Source: Streptomyces sp. NBC_00582 | GTDB lineage: Bacteria; Actinomycetota; Actinomycetes; Streptomycetales; Streptomycetaceae | NCBI RefSeq assembly: GCF_036345155.1 | Contig: NZ_CP107772.1 | Coordinates: 1,612,001-1,676,000, forward strand | Length of the DNA: 64,000 bases | Direction: 5' to 3' | In this document: piece after piece, positions 43,542 through 52,719 of the stretch | Numbering within the stretch: the first letter of the stretch is position 1 | Layout of the letters: each line of letters starts with the position of its first letter | Program-made: the position numbers and the translations under genes | The notes under the pieces: model-generated | Told to the model about the DNA's origin: nothing | What the model saw: only the letters and a program-made list of their open reading frames with translations | The model's database searches: none

Positions 43542-44936
43542 TCAGGCCCAGGCGGTCACCGGCAGGAACGAACTGTCCTGCCGGAACAGGTCCGTTCCGT
43601 CCGACACCGCCACGCTGAGCTGGTAGTTGTAGTGCCGCAGGTAGTAGCCGGGATAGTTGTACGACTCGAAGCGCACCGAGCCGCTCGCCGTACCGGTGCG
43701 GGCGATGAAGGTGGCGTCCTTGGCGAAGGTCGAGGTGCCGTCGTTGGCGTCGAAGCGGGCGCGGAAGTTGTAGTGGCGCAGGTAGTTGCCGGACGAGTCA
43801 CGGAACGAGTAGCCGCCCGAGTCGGCGAGGCCCGCGACGACGGTGAAGGTCGACGCCGTCTTCTCGCCGCTGGTGCTGGAGCTGGTCACCACCGGGAGGT
43901 TGAGCAGCGAGGACTGCGTCTGCCAGTACCGCGTCGTGTAGTTGACGGACCGGAAGGAGCGGGTGGCGTTCTTCGTGATGCCGGGGCCGCCGGACACCGT
44001 CTCCTTGATGACGGTGAAGTGGCGGGCGGTGCCCGAGATCGCCGGGAGGGCCTTGGGCGCGCTCCAGGTCGCGAAGGAGTCGGTGCTGTCGCTGTAGTAG
44101 TAGCTGCCGTCGCCGTAGCCGTCGAAGAAGATCCGCCAGGTGCCGTTGTCGAGCTGGATGACGGAGGGGCCCTCGCGGTAGCTGCCCCAGCCGGCCCAGT
44201 CTCCCGTCCTGGAGATCGTGTAGGGGCCGGCGAGGCTGCTCGCGGTGGCGTACTCGATGTACTTCGTCGTCTCGTTCTTGGTGAAGGCGTGGTAGGTCGA
44301 GCCGACCTTGACGATGTACGTGTCGATGTGGTTGGAACCGATGCCGGACAGGGCGACCGGTGAACTCCAGGCCGTCAGAGCCGTGTTGGTGGCCTTCAGC
44401 AGATACGGGGTGAAGATCCACTCGTCGCTGGTGAGCGAGCAGGACACGATGACGTTGACGCTGCCGTCGCTGTCCACGAACCACTCCGGCGCCCAGGCAC
44501 GGGAGAGGTTGGTGATCGGGACCGTGTAGTCGTACAGGAACGTCCAGGTGACCCGGTCGGAGCTGCGGGCGAAGCCGATCGTGGTGCTGACGTCCTGCCA
44601 GGTGTGGGTGGTGTAGGTGAGGTAGTAGTAGCCGTCGGTGTGCTTGAAGACGCTCGCGTCGCGGATGCGGTTGGCGGGCGGGGTGTAGGCCGAGGACTGC
44701 ACCAGCCGGAAGTCGGTGGCGTCGTCGGACTGATAGACGTTGACCGTGCCGTCGTTGCTGTTGAGGAACGGCACGATCGTGTACCGGGTGGCGGAGCCGG
44801 CGGCCGGCGCGGCGGCGAGGGCGGTGCCGAGCAGGCCGGGCAGCTCGCCGAGGACGAGTGCCGAGGCCGGCAGGACGGCCATCGCGCGCAGCAGGGCTCG
44901 GCGGGACGGGGACGCGGCGGGGCGGGGTGCAGTCAT
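43542..44936 (-). CDS. Secreted GH43 glycoside hydrolase with CBM42 (alpha-L-arabinofuranosidase-like)
   Basis: 464 residues. Tat signal SRRALLRAMAVLPASALVLG, then a GH43 five-bladed propeller with catalytic landmarks RDASVFKHTDGYYYLTYTTH, WAPEWFVD, HIDTYIVK (modulating aspartate) and REGPSVIQLDNG (catalytic glutamate). The C-terminal 140 residues are an AbfB/CBM42 arabinose-binding trefoil (RSVNYTTRYWQTQSS, YSFRDSSGNYLRHYNFRARF, FESYNYPGYYLRHYNYQL). Acts outside the cell on arabinan or arabinoxylan side chains. ATG 44936. A 31-bp nested palindrome lies upstream. Confidence 0.93.
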   Translation of the reverse strand: MTAPRPAASPSRRALLRAMAVLPASALVLGELPGLLGTALAAAPAAGSATRYTIVPFLNSNDGTVNVYQSDDATDFRLVQSSAYTPPANRIRDASVFKHTDGYYYLTYTTHTWQDVSTTIGFARSSDRVTWTFLYDYTVPITNLSRAWAPEWFVDSDGSVNVIVSCSLTSDEWIFTPYLLKATNTALTAWSSPVALSGIGSNHIDTYIVKVGSTYHAFTKNETTKYIEYATASSLAGPYTISRTGDWAGWGSYREGPSVIQLDNGTWRIFFDGYGDGSYYYSDSTDSFATWSAPKALPAISGTARHFTVIKETVSGGPGITKNATRSFRSVNYTTRYWQTQSSLLNLPVVTSSSTSGEKTASTFTVVAGLADSGGYSFRDSSGNYLRHYNFRARFDANDGTSTFAKDATFIARTGTASGSVRFESYNYPGYYLRHYNYQLSVAVSDGTDLFRQDSSFLPVTAWA

Positions 44937-44966
44937 GGTCGGCTCTTTCCACTACGGCTCAGTAGT

Positions 44967-44997
44967 CCGACATACCGAACAAGGTTCGGAAAGTCGG
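44967..44997. promoter_or_regulatory. 31-bp nested palindrome upstream of the GH43 gene
   Basis: Inner arms CCGAAC / GTTCGG around AAG, outer arms CCGAC / GTCGG, each separated from the inner arms by three bases (ATA, AAA). Located 31-61 bases upstream of the GH43 start; a strong operator candidate for a sugar regulator. Confidence 0.7.
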
Positions 44998-45128
44998 TCA
45001 GAACGTAGGGGCGGGACAGGGGCACGTCAATGCTTTGCGCAGGAACCGCCGGTGCCTGTGGTGCTGCTGTGACGGCCTGTCAGCCGACAGGCCGCCGCGC
45101 GCCGTTCCGTCATCCGCCCCCGAGACGT

Positions 45129-45140
45129 TACCGTTCGGTA
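45129..45140. promoter_or_regulatory. TACCGTTCGGTA near-palindrome before the amidase
   Basis: TACCG and CGGTA arms around TT, 34 bases before the amidase ATG. Resembles common actinobacterial TetR operators. Confidence 0.4.
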
Positions 45141-45173
45141 GTGTCAGACGACGTCGTCCCGGAGGTGCCCCGT

Positions 45174-46595
45174 ATGACGCCCGACCGTGCCGCCGGCCTC
45201 GCCGAGACCGCCCGGGCGCTGGCCGCGGGCGAGATCTCCTCGCGCACGCTGGTCGAACAGACCCTGGCCCGGATCGAGGCCACCCAGGGCACCCTCAACG
45301 CCTTCCGGATCGTCCGCGCCGAGGCCGCGCTCGCCGAGGCCGAGGCCGCCGACCGGGAGCTGGCGTCCGGAGCGCGCCGGCCGCTGCTGGGCGTGCCGGT
45401 CGCCGTCAAGGACGACATGGACGTCGCGGGGTCGCCGACCGCGTTCGGCTGCGCGGGCGAGCATCCGCCGGTCGCCCGGGACGGGGAGGCGGTACGGCGG
45501 CTGCGCGCGGCCGGGGCGGTCGTCGTGGGCAAGACCAACACCTGTGAACTGGGACAGTGGCCGTTCACCGAGGGCCCGGCCTTCGGCGCCACCCGCAATC
45601 CGTGGAGCACCGAGCACACCCCGGGCGGCTCCTCGGGCGGCTCGGCGGCCGCGGTGGCGGCGGGCCTGGTGCCGGCCGCGCTGGGCTCGGACGGGGCGGG
45701 CTCGGTCCGCATCCCCGCCTCCTGGACGCATCTCGTCGGCGTCAAGCCGCAGCGGGGCCGGGTCTCCACCTGGCCGCGCGGCGAGTCCTTCCAGGGCATC
45801 ACCGTCAACGGCACCCTCGCCCGCACGGTCGCCGACGCGGCCCTGCTGCTCGACGCCGCGAGCGGCAACCACGACCTCGACCCGCACCGGCCGCCCGCGA
45901 TCGACGCCTCCGCGGCGGCGCGCCGCGACCCCGGCCGGCTGCGGATCGCGCTCTCGCTGAAGCCGCCCTTCACCGCGGTGCCCGCACGGCTGACCCCGGA
46001 GGTACGGGCGCGGGTCGTCGAGCTGGCCGGGCACCTCGCCGACCTGGGCCATGACGTCGAGGAGGCGGACCCGCCGTACGGGCGGATCGGGCTCACCTTC
46101 GTGCCCCGGGCGACCGCGGGCATCGCCGAGTTCGTCGCCGACGCCCCCTTCCCCGCTCTGCTCGACCCGCGCACCCGGGACGCGGCCCGGCTCGGCCGGC
46201 TGCTGGGCGGCGCCCCGCTCAGGGCGGCCCGCCGCGCGGAGGCGGTCCTGCACCGTCGTATCGGCACCTTCTTCACCTCGTACGACGTGATCCTCGCGCC
46301 GACCACGGCCGCTCCCCCGCCGCGCATCGGCGCCATGCTGCATCTGAGCGGGTTCGCCACCGACCGCGCGATGATCGCCGCCTGTCCCTACGCCTGGCCG
46401 TGGAACGTGCTGGGCTGGCCCGGCGTCAACGTCCCCGCCGGTTTCGCGCCCGGCGGACTGCCGGTCGGCGCGCAACTGCTCGGCCCGGCGCACAGCGAGC
46501 CGCTGCTGCTCTCGCTCGCCGCGCAACTGGAGGCGGAGCTGCGCTGGCACGAGCACTGGCCCGAGCCGCTCGTCGCGGACTCCCCGGCCGTATGA
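45174..46595 (+). CDS. Amidase signature family protein
   Basis: About 473 residues. Ser-cisSer-Lys triad: K79 in GVPVAVKDDMDVAG, cis-Ser in TPGGSSGGSAAAVAAG near 153-157, nucleophile Ser in GSDGAGSVRIPAS near 178. Hydrolyses an amide bond of unknown substrate; too small a neighbourhood to call GatA, and gatB/gatC are absent. I chose ATG 45174 because GGAGG lies 8 bases upstream; upstream in-frame starts lack one. An in-frame GTG at 45141 is the nearest alternative. Divergent from the GH43 gene. Confidence 0.92.
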   Translation: MTPDRAAGLAETARALAAGEISSRTLVEQTLARIEATQGTLNAFRIVRAEAALAEAEAADRELASGARRPLLGVPVAVKDDMDVAGSPTAFGCAGEHPPVARDGEAVRRLRAAGAVVVGKTNTCELGQWPFTEGPAFGATRNPWSTEHTPGGSSGGSAAAVAAGLVPAALGSDGAGSVRIPASWTHLVGVKPQRGRVSTWPRGESFQGITVNGTLARTVADAALLLDAASGNHDLDPHRPPAIDASAAARRDPGRLRIALSLKPPFTAVPARLTPEVRARVVELAGHLADLGHDVEEADPPYGRIGLTFVPRATAGIAEFVADAPFPALLDPRTRDAARLGRLLGGAPLRAARRAEAVLHRRIGTFFTSYDVILAPTTAAPPPRIGAMLHLSGFATDRAMIAACPYAWPWNVLGWPGVNVPAGFAPGGLPVGAQLLGPAHSEPLLLSLAAQLEAELRWHEHWPEPLVADSPAV

Positions 46596-46644
46596 CCGTG
46601 CCCTCACCGCTGACCCGCGCTCCCTCCGCCCGTACGCTGTGACC

Positions 46645-46863
46645 ATGGACGATGCGTCGATGGTCGGGCTGATGGGGCGGGTCACCGGGACGATCGGTCC
46701 GGGGCTCGTCGGCGAGGTGATCGTCCGGGTGCGCGGCGGGGCCGAGCACTTCCTCGCCTACGCGGCGGACGGCACCGGCCGGATCGAGCGCGGCCGGGTG
46801 GTGATGGTGGTCGAGTACCTCCCTCCGAGGACCGTCTACGTGACGGAGGCGTACGACAGTTGA
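46645..46863 (+). CDS. Small NfeD-like OB-fold protein
   Basis: 72 residues, predicted small beta-barrel: GLMGRVTGTIGPGLVGEVIV, VRGGAEHFLAYAADG, IERGRVVMVVEYLPPRTVYVTEAY. This matches the C-terminal OB domain of NfeD proteins, without their protease or membrane parts. NfeD proteins pair with flotillin-like SPFH proteins, and such a gene follows. ATG 46645 (or GTG 46639) without a clear ribosome site. Confidence 0.75.
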   Translation: MDDASMVGLMGRVTGTIGPGLVGEVIVRVRGGAEHFLAYAADGTGRIERGRVVMVVEYLPPRTVYVTEAYDS

Positions 46864-46992
46864 GCCGGCTGCGGCGCAGGTGAGAGCCGTGTCGGCCATG
46901 TGTGCGTCAAGATTGCAACAAGGATTGGTGAGCGTCTTCACCCGGCGCGCGCACAGGCGCACACTCCCTTCGTTCGGTGCCGAAAGGGCACC

Positions 46993-48489
46993 ATGCAAAG
47001 GGGGCGTATGCCGATGGTTGTCGGCGTCGTTGCGGGAATGGCGGTCGCCGCCGTTCTCGTTCTGATCGGTCTGTTCAAGTTGATGTGGCGGGTCGCGGAA
47101 CCCAACGAGGCACTCGTCATCTCCGGCTCCAAGCACCGTGTGGAGGGGCTGGAGGAGGGCATGGGCTTCCGCATCGTCACGGGGCGCGGCACGCTGGTGA
47201 TGCCCGGCGTGCAGGTGGTGCGCAAGCTGTCGCTCGACCTGAACGAGACCGAACTGCACGTGGACTGTGTGACGCACCAGGGCATTCCGCTGAAGGTGCG
47301 GGGCGTGGTCATCTTCAAGGTCGGCGACGACTTCGTGTCGATCGCCAACGCCGCCCGGCGCTTCCTCGACCAGCAGAGGATGATGTCGGAGCGGGTGCAC
47401 AACGTGTTCGCCGGTCATCTCCGCTCCATCGTGGGCGGGTTGACGGTCGAGGACATGATCCGGGACCGGGAGAAGCTCACGGGGCAGACCCGTGCCGCCT
47501 GCGGCACGGAGATGGAGAAGCTCGGTCTGATCGTGGACTCGCTGCAGATCCACGAGATCGAGGACCCGACCGGGTACATCCAGAACCTGGCGATGCCGCA
47601 CGCGGCGGCCGTGCAGCGGGACGCCCGGATCGCGCAGGCGGAGGCGAACCGGCTCGCCACGGAGGCGGAGCAGGCCTCGTTCGCCCGGATGGCGGAGGCC
47701 ACCCGCGACAGCGAGATCCTCCAGGCCGGCTACCAGGCCGAACGGGACAAGGCGGCCGCGAAGGCCCGTCAGGCGGGCCCGCACGCGGAGGCGGCCGCCC
47801 GGCAGGAGGTCGTCGTCCAGGAGACCCGGGTCGCCGAGCTGGAGGCGCACCGGCGCGAACAGCAGCTCCAGGCCGACGTCCGCAAGCCGGCGGACGCGAA
47901 GGCGTACGAGAAGCGCACGCTGGCCGAGGCCGAGCGTGACGCGCGGATCTCGGCCGCCGAGGCCAAGGCGAGGGAGACCGAGCTCGCGGCCGCCGCCGAG
48001 GCGACCCGGGTGAAGACCGCCGCCGGCGCCGAGGCCGAGGCCACCAAGACCCGGGGTGCGGCCACCGCGGCCGCGACGCGGGCCACCGGTGAGGCCGAGG
48101 CGGCCGCCGCCCAGGCCAGGGGTCTGGCGGAGGCCGAGGCGACGAAGGCGCAGGGTCTGGCGGAGGCGGAGGCCATCAAGGCACGGGCCTCGGCCCTCGC
48201 CGAGAACCAGGAGGCCGTCGTCGCCCAGCAACTCGCGGAGAAGTGGCCGGAGATCGTCCAGGCGGGCGCGTCCGCGTTCGGCAACGTCGACAACATGGTG
48301 CTGCTCAACGGCGCCGACGGCATGGCCGAGTTGTTCGCCAAGGCGCTCACCATGGGCGGCACCGGGCTCGGGCTCGCCCGTCAGCTCCTGAGCTCCATGA
48401 ACCAGAACGGGCAGGCCCCGGCCGGGACCTCGCCCCTGAACGGAGTCACGGCGCCGCCGTCGCAGAAGGTGCAGGTCGAAGGGAAGTGA
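46993..48489 (+). CDS. Flotillin-like SPFH membrane protein
   Basis: About 498 residues. One N-terminal membrane span (GVVAGMAVAAVLVLIGLFKL), SPFH domain (residues 30-200: PNEALVISGSKHRVEGLEEG, HQGIPLKVRGVVIFKVGDDF), long alanine/glutamate-rich coiled coil (about 220-420) and a glutamine/proline tail. Organises membrane microdomains in bacteria (FloT/YuaG). Start ATG 46993 or 47008. Follows the NfeD-like gene after 129 bases, the usual pairing. A terminator hairpin follows. Confidence 0.92.
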   Translation: MQRGRMPMVVGVVAGMAVAAVLVLIGLFKLMWRVAEPNEALVISGSKHRVEGLEEGMGFRIVTGRGTLVMPGVQVVRKLSLDLNETELHVDCVTHQGIPLKVRGVVIFKVGDDFVSIANAARRFLDQQRMMSERVHNVFAGHLRSIVGGLTVEDMIRDREKLTGQTRAACGTEMEKLGLIVDSLQIHEIEDPTGYIQNLAMPHAAAVQRDARIAQAEANRLATEAEQASFARMAEATRDSEILQAGYQAERDKAAAKARQAGPHAEAAARQEVVVQETRVAELEAHRREQQLQADVRKPADAKAYEKRTLAEAERDARISAAEAKARETELAAAAEATRVKTAAGAEAEATKTRGAATAAATRATGEAEAAAAQARGLAEAEATKAQGLAEAEAIKARASALAENQEAVVAQQLAEKWPEIVQAGASAFGNVDNMVLLNGADGMAELFAKALTMGGTGLGLARQLLSSMNQNGQAPAGTSPLNGVTAPPSQKVQVEGK

Positions 48490-48505
48490 CACAGGCGTGA
48501 GACGT

Positions 48506-48537
48506 CCATGGGGGCGGCCCGCGGACCGCCCCCATGG
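48506..48537 (+). terminator. Terminator hairpin after the flotillin gene
   Basis: Perfect 12-bp stem CCATGGGGGCGG / CCGCCCCCATGG with an 8-base loop, 17 bases after the stop. Confidence 0.7.
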
Positions 48538-48556
48538 CTCCCTCTACAGTTCCCCC

Positions 48557-49003
48557 GTGACCGCTTTCGCCGAAGAGAACGTCCCGGGCCGCTTCGGCCC
48601 CACCGCCACCACCGAGGCCGACCCGCGCGAGGTGGGCCGGGTCCGCACCGAGTACTCGCCCGCCCACGACGGCGACCCCGATCCCGGTGAGATCGTCTGG
48701 ACCTGGGTGCCCTTCGAGGAGAACGACGGCCGGGGCAAGGACCGCCCCGTACTCGTCGTCGCCCGGGAGGCCGGCGGTACCCTCCTCGCCGTCCAGCTCT
48801 CCAGCAAGCGCCACGACGACGACCGGGAGTGGGTGGCGATCGGCAGCGGCCCCTGGGACCGCACCGGGCGGGACTCCTGGGTGGACGTCGACCGCGTCCT
48901 CAGGCTCCACGAGGACGGCATGCGCCGCGAGGCCTGCGCGCTCGACCGGGGCCGGTTCAACCTGGTCCGGCAGCGGCTGCACGAGCGCTACGGCTGGACC
49001 TGA
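48557..49003 (+). CDS. PemK/MazF-like protein
   Basis: About 148 residues. The central block DPGEIVWTWVPFEENDGRGKDRPVLVVAREAG, followed by LLAVQLSSKRHDDDREWVAI, resembles the PemK/MazF fold (given as landmarks at residues 42-95). Typical MazF toxins are shorter and lie beside an antitoxin; none is visible here. The start GTG 48557 has no clear ribosome site and lies 20 bases after the terminator. It may be a solitary derivative with another role; the toxin call is uncertain. Confidence 0.65.
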   Translation: MTAFAEENVPGRFGPTATTEADPREVGRVRTEYSPAHDGDPDPGEIVWTWVPFEENDGRGKDRPVLVVAREAGGTLLAVQLSSKRHDDDREWVAIGSGPWDRTGRDSWVDVDRVLRLHEDGMRREACALDRGRFNLVRQRLHERYGWT

Positions 49004-49025
49004 GCCCTACGGCCGGGGCCGGCCC

Positions 49026-49841
49026 TCACCCACCCTCGAACACCCGCTCGAAAGCGGTCCGGACCACGGCTCCCGGAGTGCGGTCCAGCACTCCGAACAC
49101 CACTCGCTCGAACCTCTGCCCGAAGCGCCCGCCGGGGCCGAGCAGCGTCCGGAACGCCCCGGCCACCTGCGCGGGGTCGTTGCGGAACACCCCGCAGCCC
49201 CAGGCACCCAGCACCAGTCGCCGGTAGCCGTGCGCGGCGGCCGTCTCCAGGACCCGCTCGGCGCGGACCGCGAGGGCGCCCGGCAGCTCCGGCGCCCGCT
49301 CGGGCGCCGTACGCAGGACGACGCCCGCGTTCGGCGCGGCCGAGGTCAGGAATCCGGCGGTGTACGGCTCGTCGAGCAGCCGTCCGCGGTCGTCGCGGAA
49401 GACCGGGACGGCCGGGGAGTGAATGACCCGGTCGGTGTAGAAGGGGTCGCGGTGGGCCCGGTGGTGCTCGTAGAACTCACGGGCCTCGAGGAGGCACGTG
49501 TACAGCGCCGAGGCACGGCACAGGGCCTCCTCCTGCGCCTGCGCGCCGTTCAGATAGCCGCCGCCGGGGTTGCGGGCGGAGGCGAAGTTGAGGACGGCGA
49601 CCGGTGCGCCCGCGAGCCGTCGGGCGGCCTGTGTGCTGCTCTCACCGGTGACCTCGACCGACGTCACGGCGGCAGGTGCCTCCGGGACCGGAACGGACTT
49701 CGGTCCCACCATCGCGGTCCCGGCGCGGGCAGCCCCGATCACCGCCGCCAGGTCCACCTCGCGCCCGCCGGGCGAGCGGTAGCCCCCGGCCCTGACGATC
49801 TCCTCCGTCTCGCGCGCGATGCCGCGCAGCCGCGTACTCAT
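49026..49841 (-). CDS. PARG-like macrodomain protein (TIGR02452 family)
   Basis: 271 residues, microbial-type poly(ADP-ribose) glycohydrolase-like fold. The signature GGGYLNGAQAQEE near 95 matches GGG-x(6-8)-QEE, including the two catalytic glutamates; further support comes from VLNFASARNPGGGY and LVLGAWGCGVFRNDPAQVA. Expected to remove ADP-ribose from proteins or nucleic acids. ATG 49841. Divergent from egtA, 242 bases away. Native substrate unknown, as no ADP-ribosyltransferase is in the window. Confidence 0.9.
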   Translation of the reverse strand: MSTRLRGIARETEEIVRAGGYRSPGGREVDLAAVIGAARAGTAMVGPKSVPVPEAPAAVTSVEVTGESSTQAARRLAGAPVAVLNFASARNPGGGYLNGAQAQEEALCRASALYTCLLEAREFYEHHRAHRDPFYTDRVIHSPAVPVFRDDRGRLLDEPYTAGFLTSAAPNAGVVLRTAPERAPELPGALAVRAERVLETAAAHGYRRLVLGAWGCGVFRNDPAQVAGAFRTLLGPGGRFGQRFERVVFGVLDRTPGAVVRTAFERVFEGG

Positions 49842-50083
49842 GCACGCATCGTGATCGACCCCGGACCGGCCGTGCAAGGAGATTTTCCGGGACCGCGAAC
49901 ACCCCGCGAACGTGCGGGAAACAGCATGTCGTCAGCACGGAATCGAAGGCCCGACGCCCCAAAAGCACCACTGTGCACCCTTGTGCGATTCGGATCGAGG
50001 GTCTTGGGTGGGACGAGTGACGCCGAGTCCGGCGGCCCGTACGCCGGACCGGTGGCATGGTGGAACCTCAGGAGGATCCAGAC

Positions 50084-51403
50084 ATGTCAGATTCGGTCAG
50101 CGACTGTACCGAGATATCCGAAAACGACGACTGTACGGCCCCTCGCACGGCCCTCTCCGAAGCCGAGGTGGAGGCCCTCGTCCGGGGCATCTGCTTCAAG
50201 ACCGGCCCGCCCCGCACGGTGGGTGTCGAACTCGAATGGCTCGTCCACGAGCTGCGCCGGCCGTGGCTCCCCGTGACACCCGAACGACTCGCGGCGGCCT
50301 ACGCCGCACTGGAGAGCGTGCCCCTGGCGTCGGCGCTCACCGTCGAGCCCGGCGGCCAGCTGGAACTCAGCTCGCCGCCCGCCGCCTCCCTCACCGAGTG
50401 CGTGGGCCTCCTCTCCGCCGATCTGGACGCCGTCCGCGCGGTCCTGCGCGAGCACGAGCTCGTCCTCACCGGCCTCGGCACCGACCCCTGGCACACCCCC
50501 CGCCGGTTCCTGAGGGAGCCGCGCTACGACGCCATGGAGACCTGCCTCGACCGCACCGGCCCCGCCGGACGCGCCATGATGTGCACCTCGGCCTCCGTAC
50601 AGGTCTGCCTGGACGCCGGCTACGAGGGGCCCGGCCCGCTGGGGCACGAACGGCGCTGGTGGCTGGCGCACCACCTGGGCGCCGTCCTGGTCGCGGCCTT
50701 CGCCAACTCCCCGCTGCTGCGTGGGAACCCGACCGGCTGGCGGTCCACCCGGCAACTGCTGTGGATGGAGATCGGCGCCGGCCGCGCCGGCGCCCCCGCC
50801 CTGGACGGCGAGCCCCGTGACGCCTGGGCCCGGCATGTGCTGGACGCGCCGGTGATGTGCGTACGGCGCGACAGCGGGCCCTGGGACGTGCCCGAGCGGT
50901 TGACGTTCCGCGAGTGGACCCGCTCCGGACGGCCGACCCGGGAGGACCTCGACTACCACCTGACCACGCTGTTCCCACCGGTCAGACCGCGCGGCCATCT
51001 GGAGCTGCGGATGATCGACGCACAGCCCGGCGACGACGGCTGGATCGTGCCGGTCGCCGTGACGACGGCCCTCTTCGACGACCCGGAGGCAGCCGAGGCC
51101 GCCTGCCGTGCCGTGGAGCCGCTGGCCGCGCGGGGACTGCCGCAGCCCGCCCCGCACAATCCGCTGTGGATCGAGGCGGCCCGGTACGGCCTGACCGACC
51201 CCGAACTGCACACGGCCGCCGTCGCGTGCTTCGCCGCGGCTCTGCGCGCCCTGCCCCGGCTCGGCGCCTCCGCCGGGATCGTGGACGCCGTCTCGGAGTA
51301 CCGGGACCGCTATGTGCTCAAGGGCCGCACCCCCGCCGACGACCAGCTCGACAGCCTGCGCGGCACGGACACCCGCGCGTACGGGAAGGACCCGCGCCCA
51401 TGA
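50084..51403 (+). CDS. egtA: Glutamate-cysteine ligase EgtA, ergothioneine biosynthesis
   Basis: Forms gamma-glutamylcysteine, the sulfur donor of ergothioneine synthesis. 439 residues, GCS2 fold: VGVELEWLV near 50, VEPGGQLELSSPPA, WRSTRQLLWMEIGAGR, HLELRMIDAQPGDDGW. First gene of the egtABCD operon. ATG 50084 has GGAGG 8 bases upstream. The stop overlaps egtB (ATGA). Confidence 0.95.
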   Translation: MSDSVSDCTEISENDDCTAPRTALSEAEVEALVRGICFKTGPPRTVGVELEWLVHELRRPWLPVTPERLAAAYAALESVPLASALTVEPGGQLELSSPPAASLTECVGLLSADLDAVRAVLREHELVLTGLGTDPWHTPRRFLREPRYDAMETCLDRTGPAGRAMMCTSASVQVCLDAGYEGPGPLGHERRWWLAHHLGAVLVAAFANSPLLRGNPTGWRSTRQLLWMEIGAGRAGAPALDGEPRDAWARHVLDAPVMCVRRDSGPWDVPERLTFREWTRSGRPTREDLDYHLTTLFPPVRPRGHLELRMIDAQPGDDGWIVPVAVTTALFDDPEAAEAACRAVEPLAARGLPQPAPHNPLWIEAARYGLTDPELHTAAVACFAAALRALPRLGASAGIVDAVSEYRDRYVLKGRTPADDQLDSLRGTDTRAYGKDPRP

Positions 51404-52719
51404 CCACCGAGCACGTCCCGGACGCCGACACGCTCCGCGAGCGGGCGCTGACCACCCTCACCACCGCCCGTGACCGCACCACCTTGCTGACCACCTGTGT
51501 CGAGGACCCGGACCTCACCGCCCAGCACTCCCCGCTGATGTCCCCGCTGGTCTGGGACCTCGCCCACATCGGCAACCAGGAGGAGCTCTGGCTGCTGCGC
51601 TCCGTCGGCGGCCGGGAGCCGATGCGTCCCGAGATCGACGGCCTGTACGACGCCTTCGAGCACCCGCGCGCCGAGCGGCGCTCGCTGCCGCTGCTGCCGC
51701 CCGCCGAGGCCCGCGCCTACGCGGCGGAGGTACGCGGCCGGGTGACGGACCTGCTGGAGTCGGCCGACTTCCACGGCACCCGGCTCACCGAGGCGGGATT
51801 CGCCTTCGGGATGATCGCCCAGCACGAACAGCAGCACGACGAGACCATGCTGATCACCCATCAGCTCCGCACGGGCCCGCCTGCCCTCACCGCCCCGGAC
51901 CCGGAGCCGGCTCCTCTGTTCACCGGCCCGGCCGAAGTCCTGGTCCCCGGCGGCCCGTTCACGATGGGCACCTCCACCGAGCCCTGGGCGCTGGACAACG
52001 AACGCCCCGCGCACCCCCGTGAGGTGGCCCCCTTCCACATCGACACCACCCCCGTCACCAACGCCGCGTACCAGGCGTTCATCGACGACGGCGGCTACGA
52101 GAACGAGCGCTGGTGGACGAAGGAGGGCTGGGCGCACATCAGGCGGCACGGCATCCACGCCCCGCTGTTCTGGCACCGCGACGGCCGGCAGTGGCTGCGC
52201 CGCCGGTTCGGCATCACGGAGGTCGTCCCCCGGGACGAGCCGGTGCTGCACGTGTGCTGGTACGAGGCCGACGCCTACGCCCGCTGGGCGGGACGCCGGC
52301 TGCCCACCGAGGCGGAGTGGGAGAAGGCCGCCCGCTTCGACCCGGCGACCGGCGGCTCGACGCGCTACCCGTGGGGCGACGCCGACCCCGCGCCCGAGCA
52401 CGCCAACCTGGGCCAGCGCCATCTGCGCCCCGCCCCCGCCGGCAGCTACCCGAAGGGCGAATCCCCTCTCGGTGTACGCCAGTTGATCGGCGATGTCTGG
52501 GAGTGGACGGCGAGCGACTTCCTGCCCTACCCCGGCTTTCACGCCTTCCCCTACAAGGAGTACTCGGAGGTGTTCTTCGGCCCCGACCACAAGGTGCTGC
52601 GCGGCGGTTCGTTCGCCGTGGACCCGGTGGCGTGCCGGGGTACGTTCCGCAACTGGGACTACCCGATCCGGCGGCAGATCTTCTCCGGCTTCCGCACCGC
52701 CCGCTCGGGGGCCGTCTGA
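51400..52719 (+). CDS. egtB: Ergothioneine sulfoxide synthase EgtB
   Basis: Non-heme iron enzyme joining hercynine and gamma-glutamylcysteine with O2. 439 residues. N-terminal DinB-like domain with iron ligands H in DLAHIGNQEELW and HxxxHxE in AQHEQQHDETM; C-terminal FGE-sulfatase domain (VPGGPFTMGTSTEPWALDNE, WYEADAYARWAGRRLPTEAEW, RGGSFAVDP). Overlaps egtA by 4 bases and egtC by one (TGATG). Confidence 0.96.
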   Translation: MTTEHVPDADTLRERALTTLTTARDRTTLLTTCVEDPDLTAQHSPLMSPLVWDLAHIGNQEELWLLRSVGGREPMRPEIDGLYDAFEHPRAERRSLPLLPPAEARAYAAEVRGRVTDLLESADFHGTRLTEAGFAFGMIAQHEQQHDETMLITHQLRTGPPALTAPDPEPAPLFTGPAEVLVPGGPFTMGTSTEPWALDNERPAHPREVAPFHIDTTPVTNAAYQAFIDDGGYENERWWTKEGWAHIRRHGIHAPLFWHRDGRQWLRRRFGITEVVPRDEPVLHVCWYEADAYARWAGRRLPTEAEWEKAARFDPATGGSTRYPWGDADPAPEHANLGQRHLRPAPAGSYPKGESPLGVRQLIGDVWEWTASDFLPYPGFHAFPYKEYSEVFFGPDHKVLRGGSFAVDPVACRGTFRNWDYPIRRQIFSGFRTARSGAV

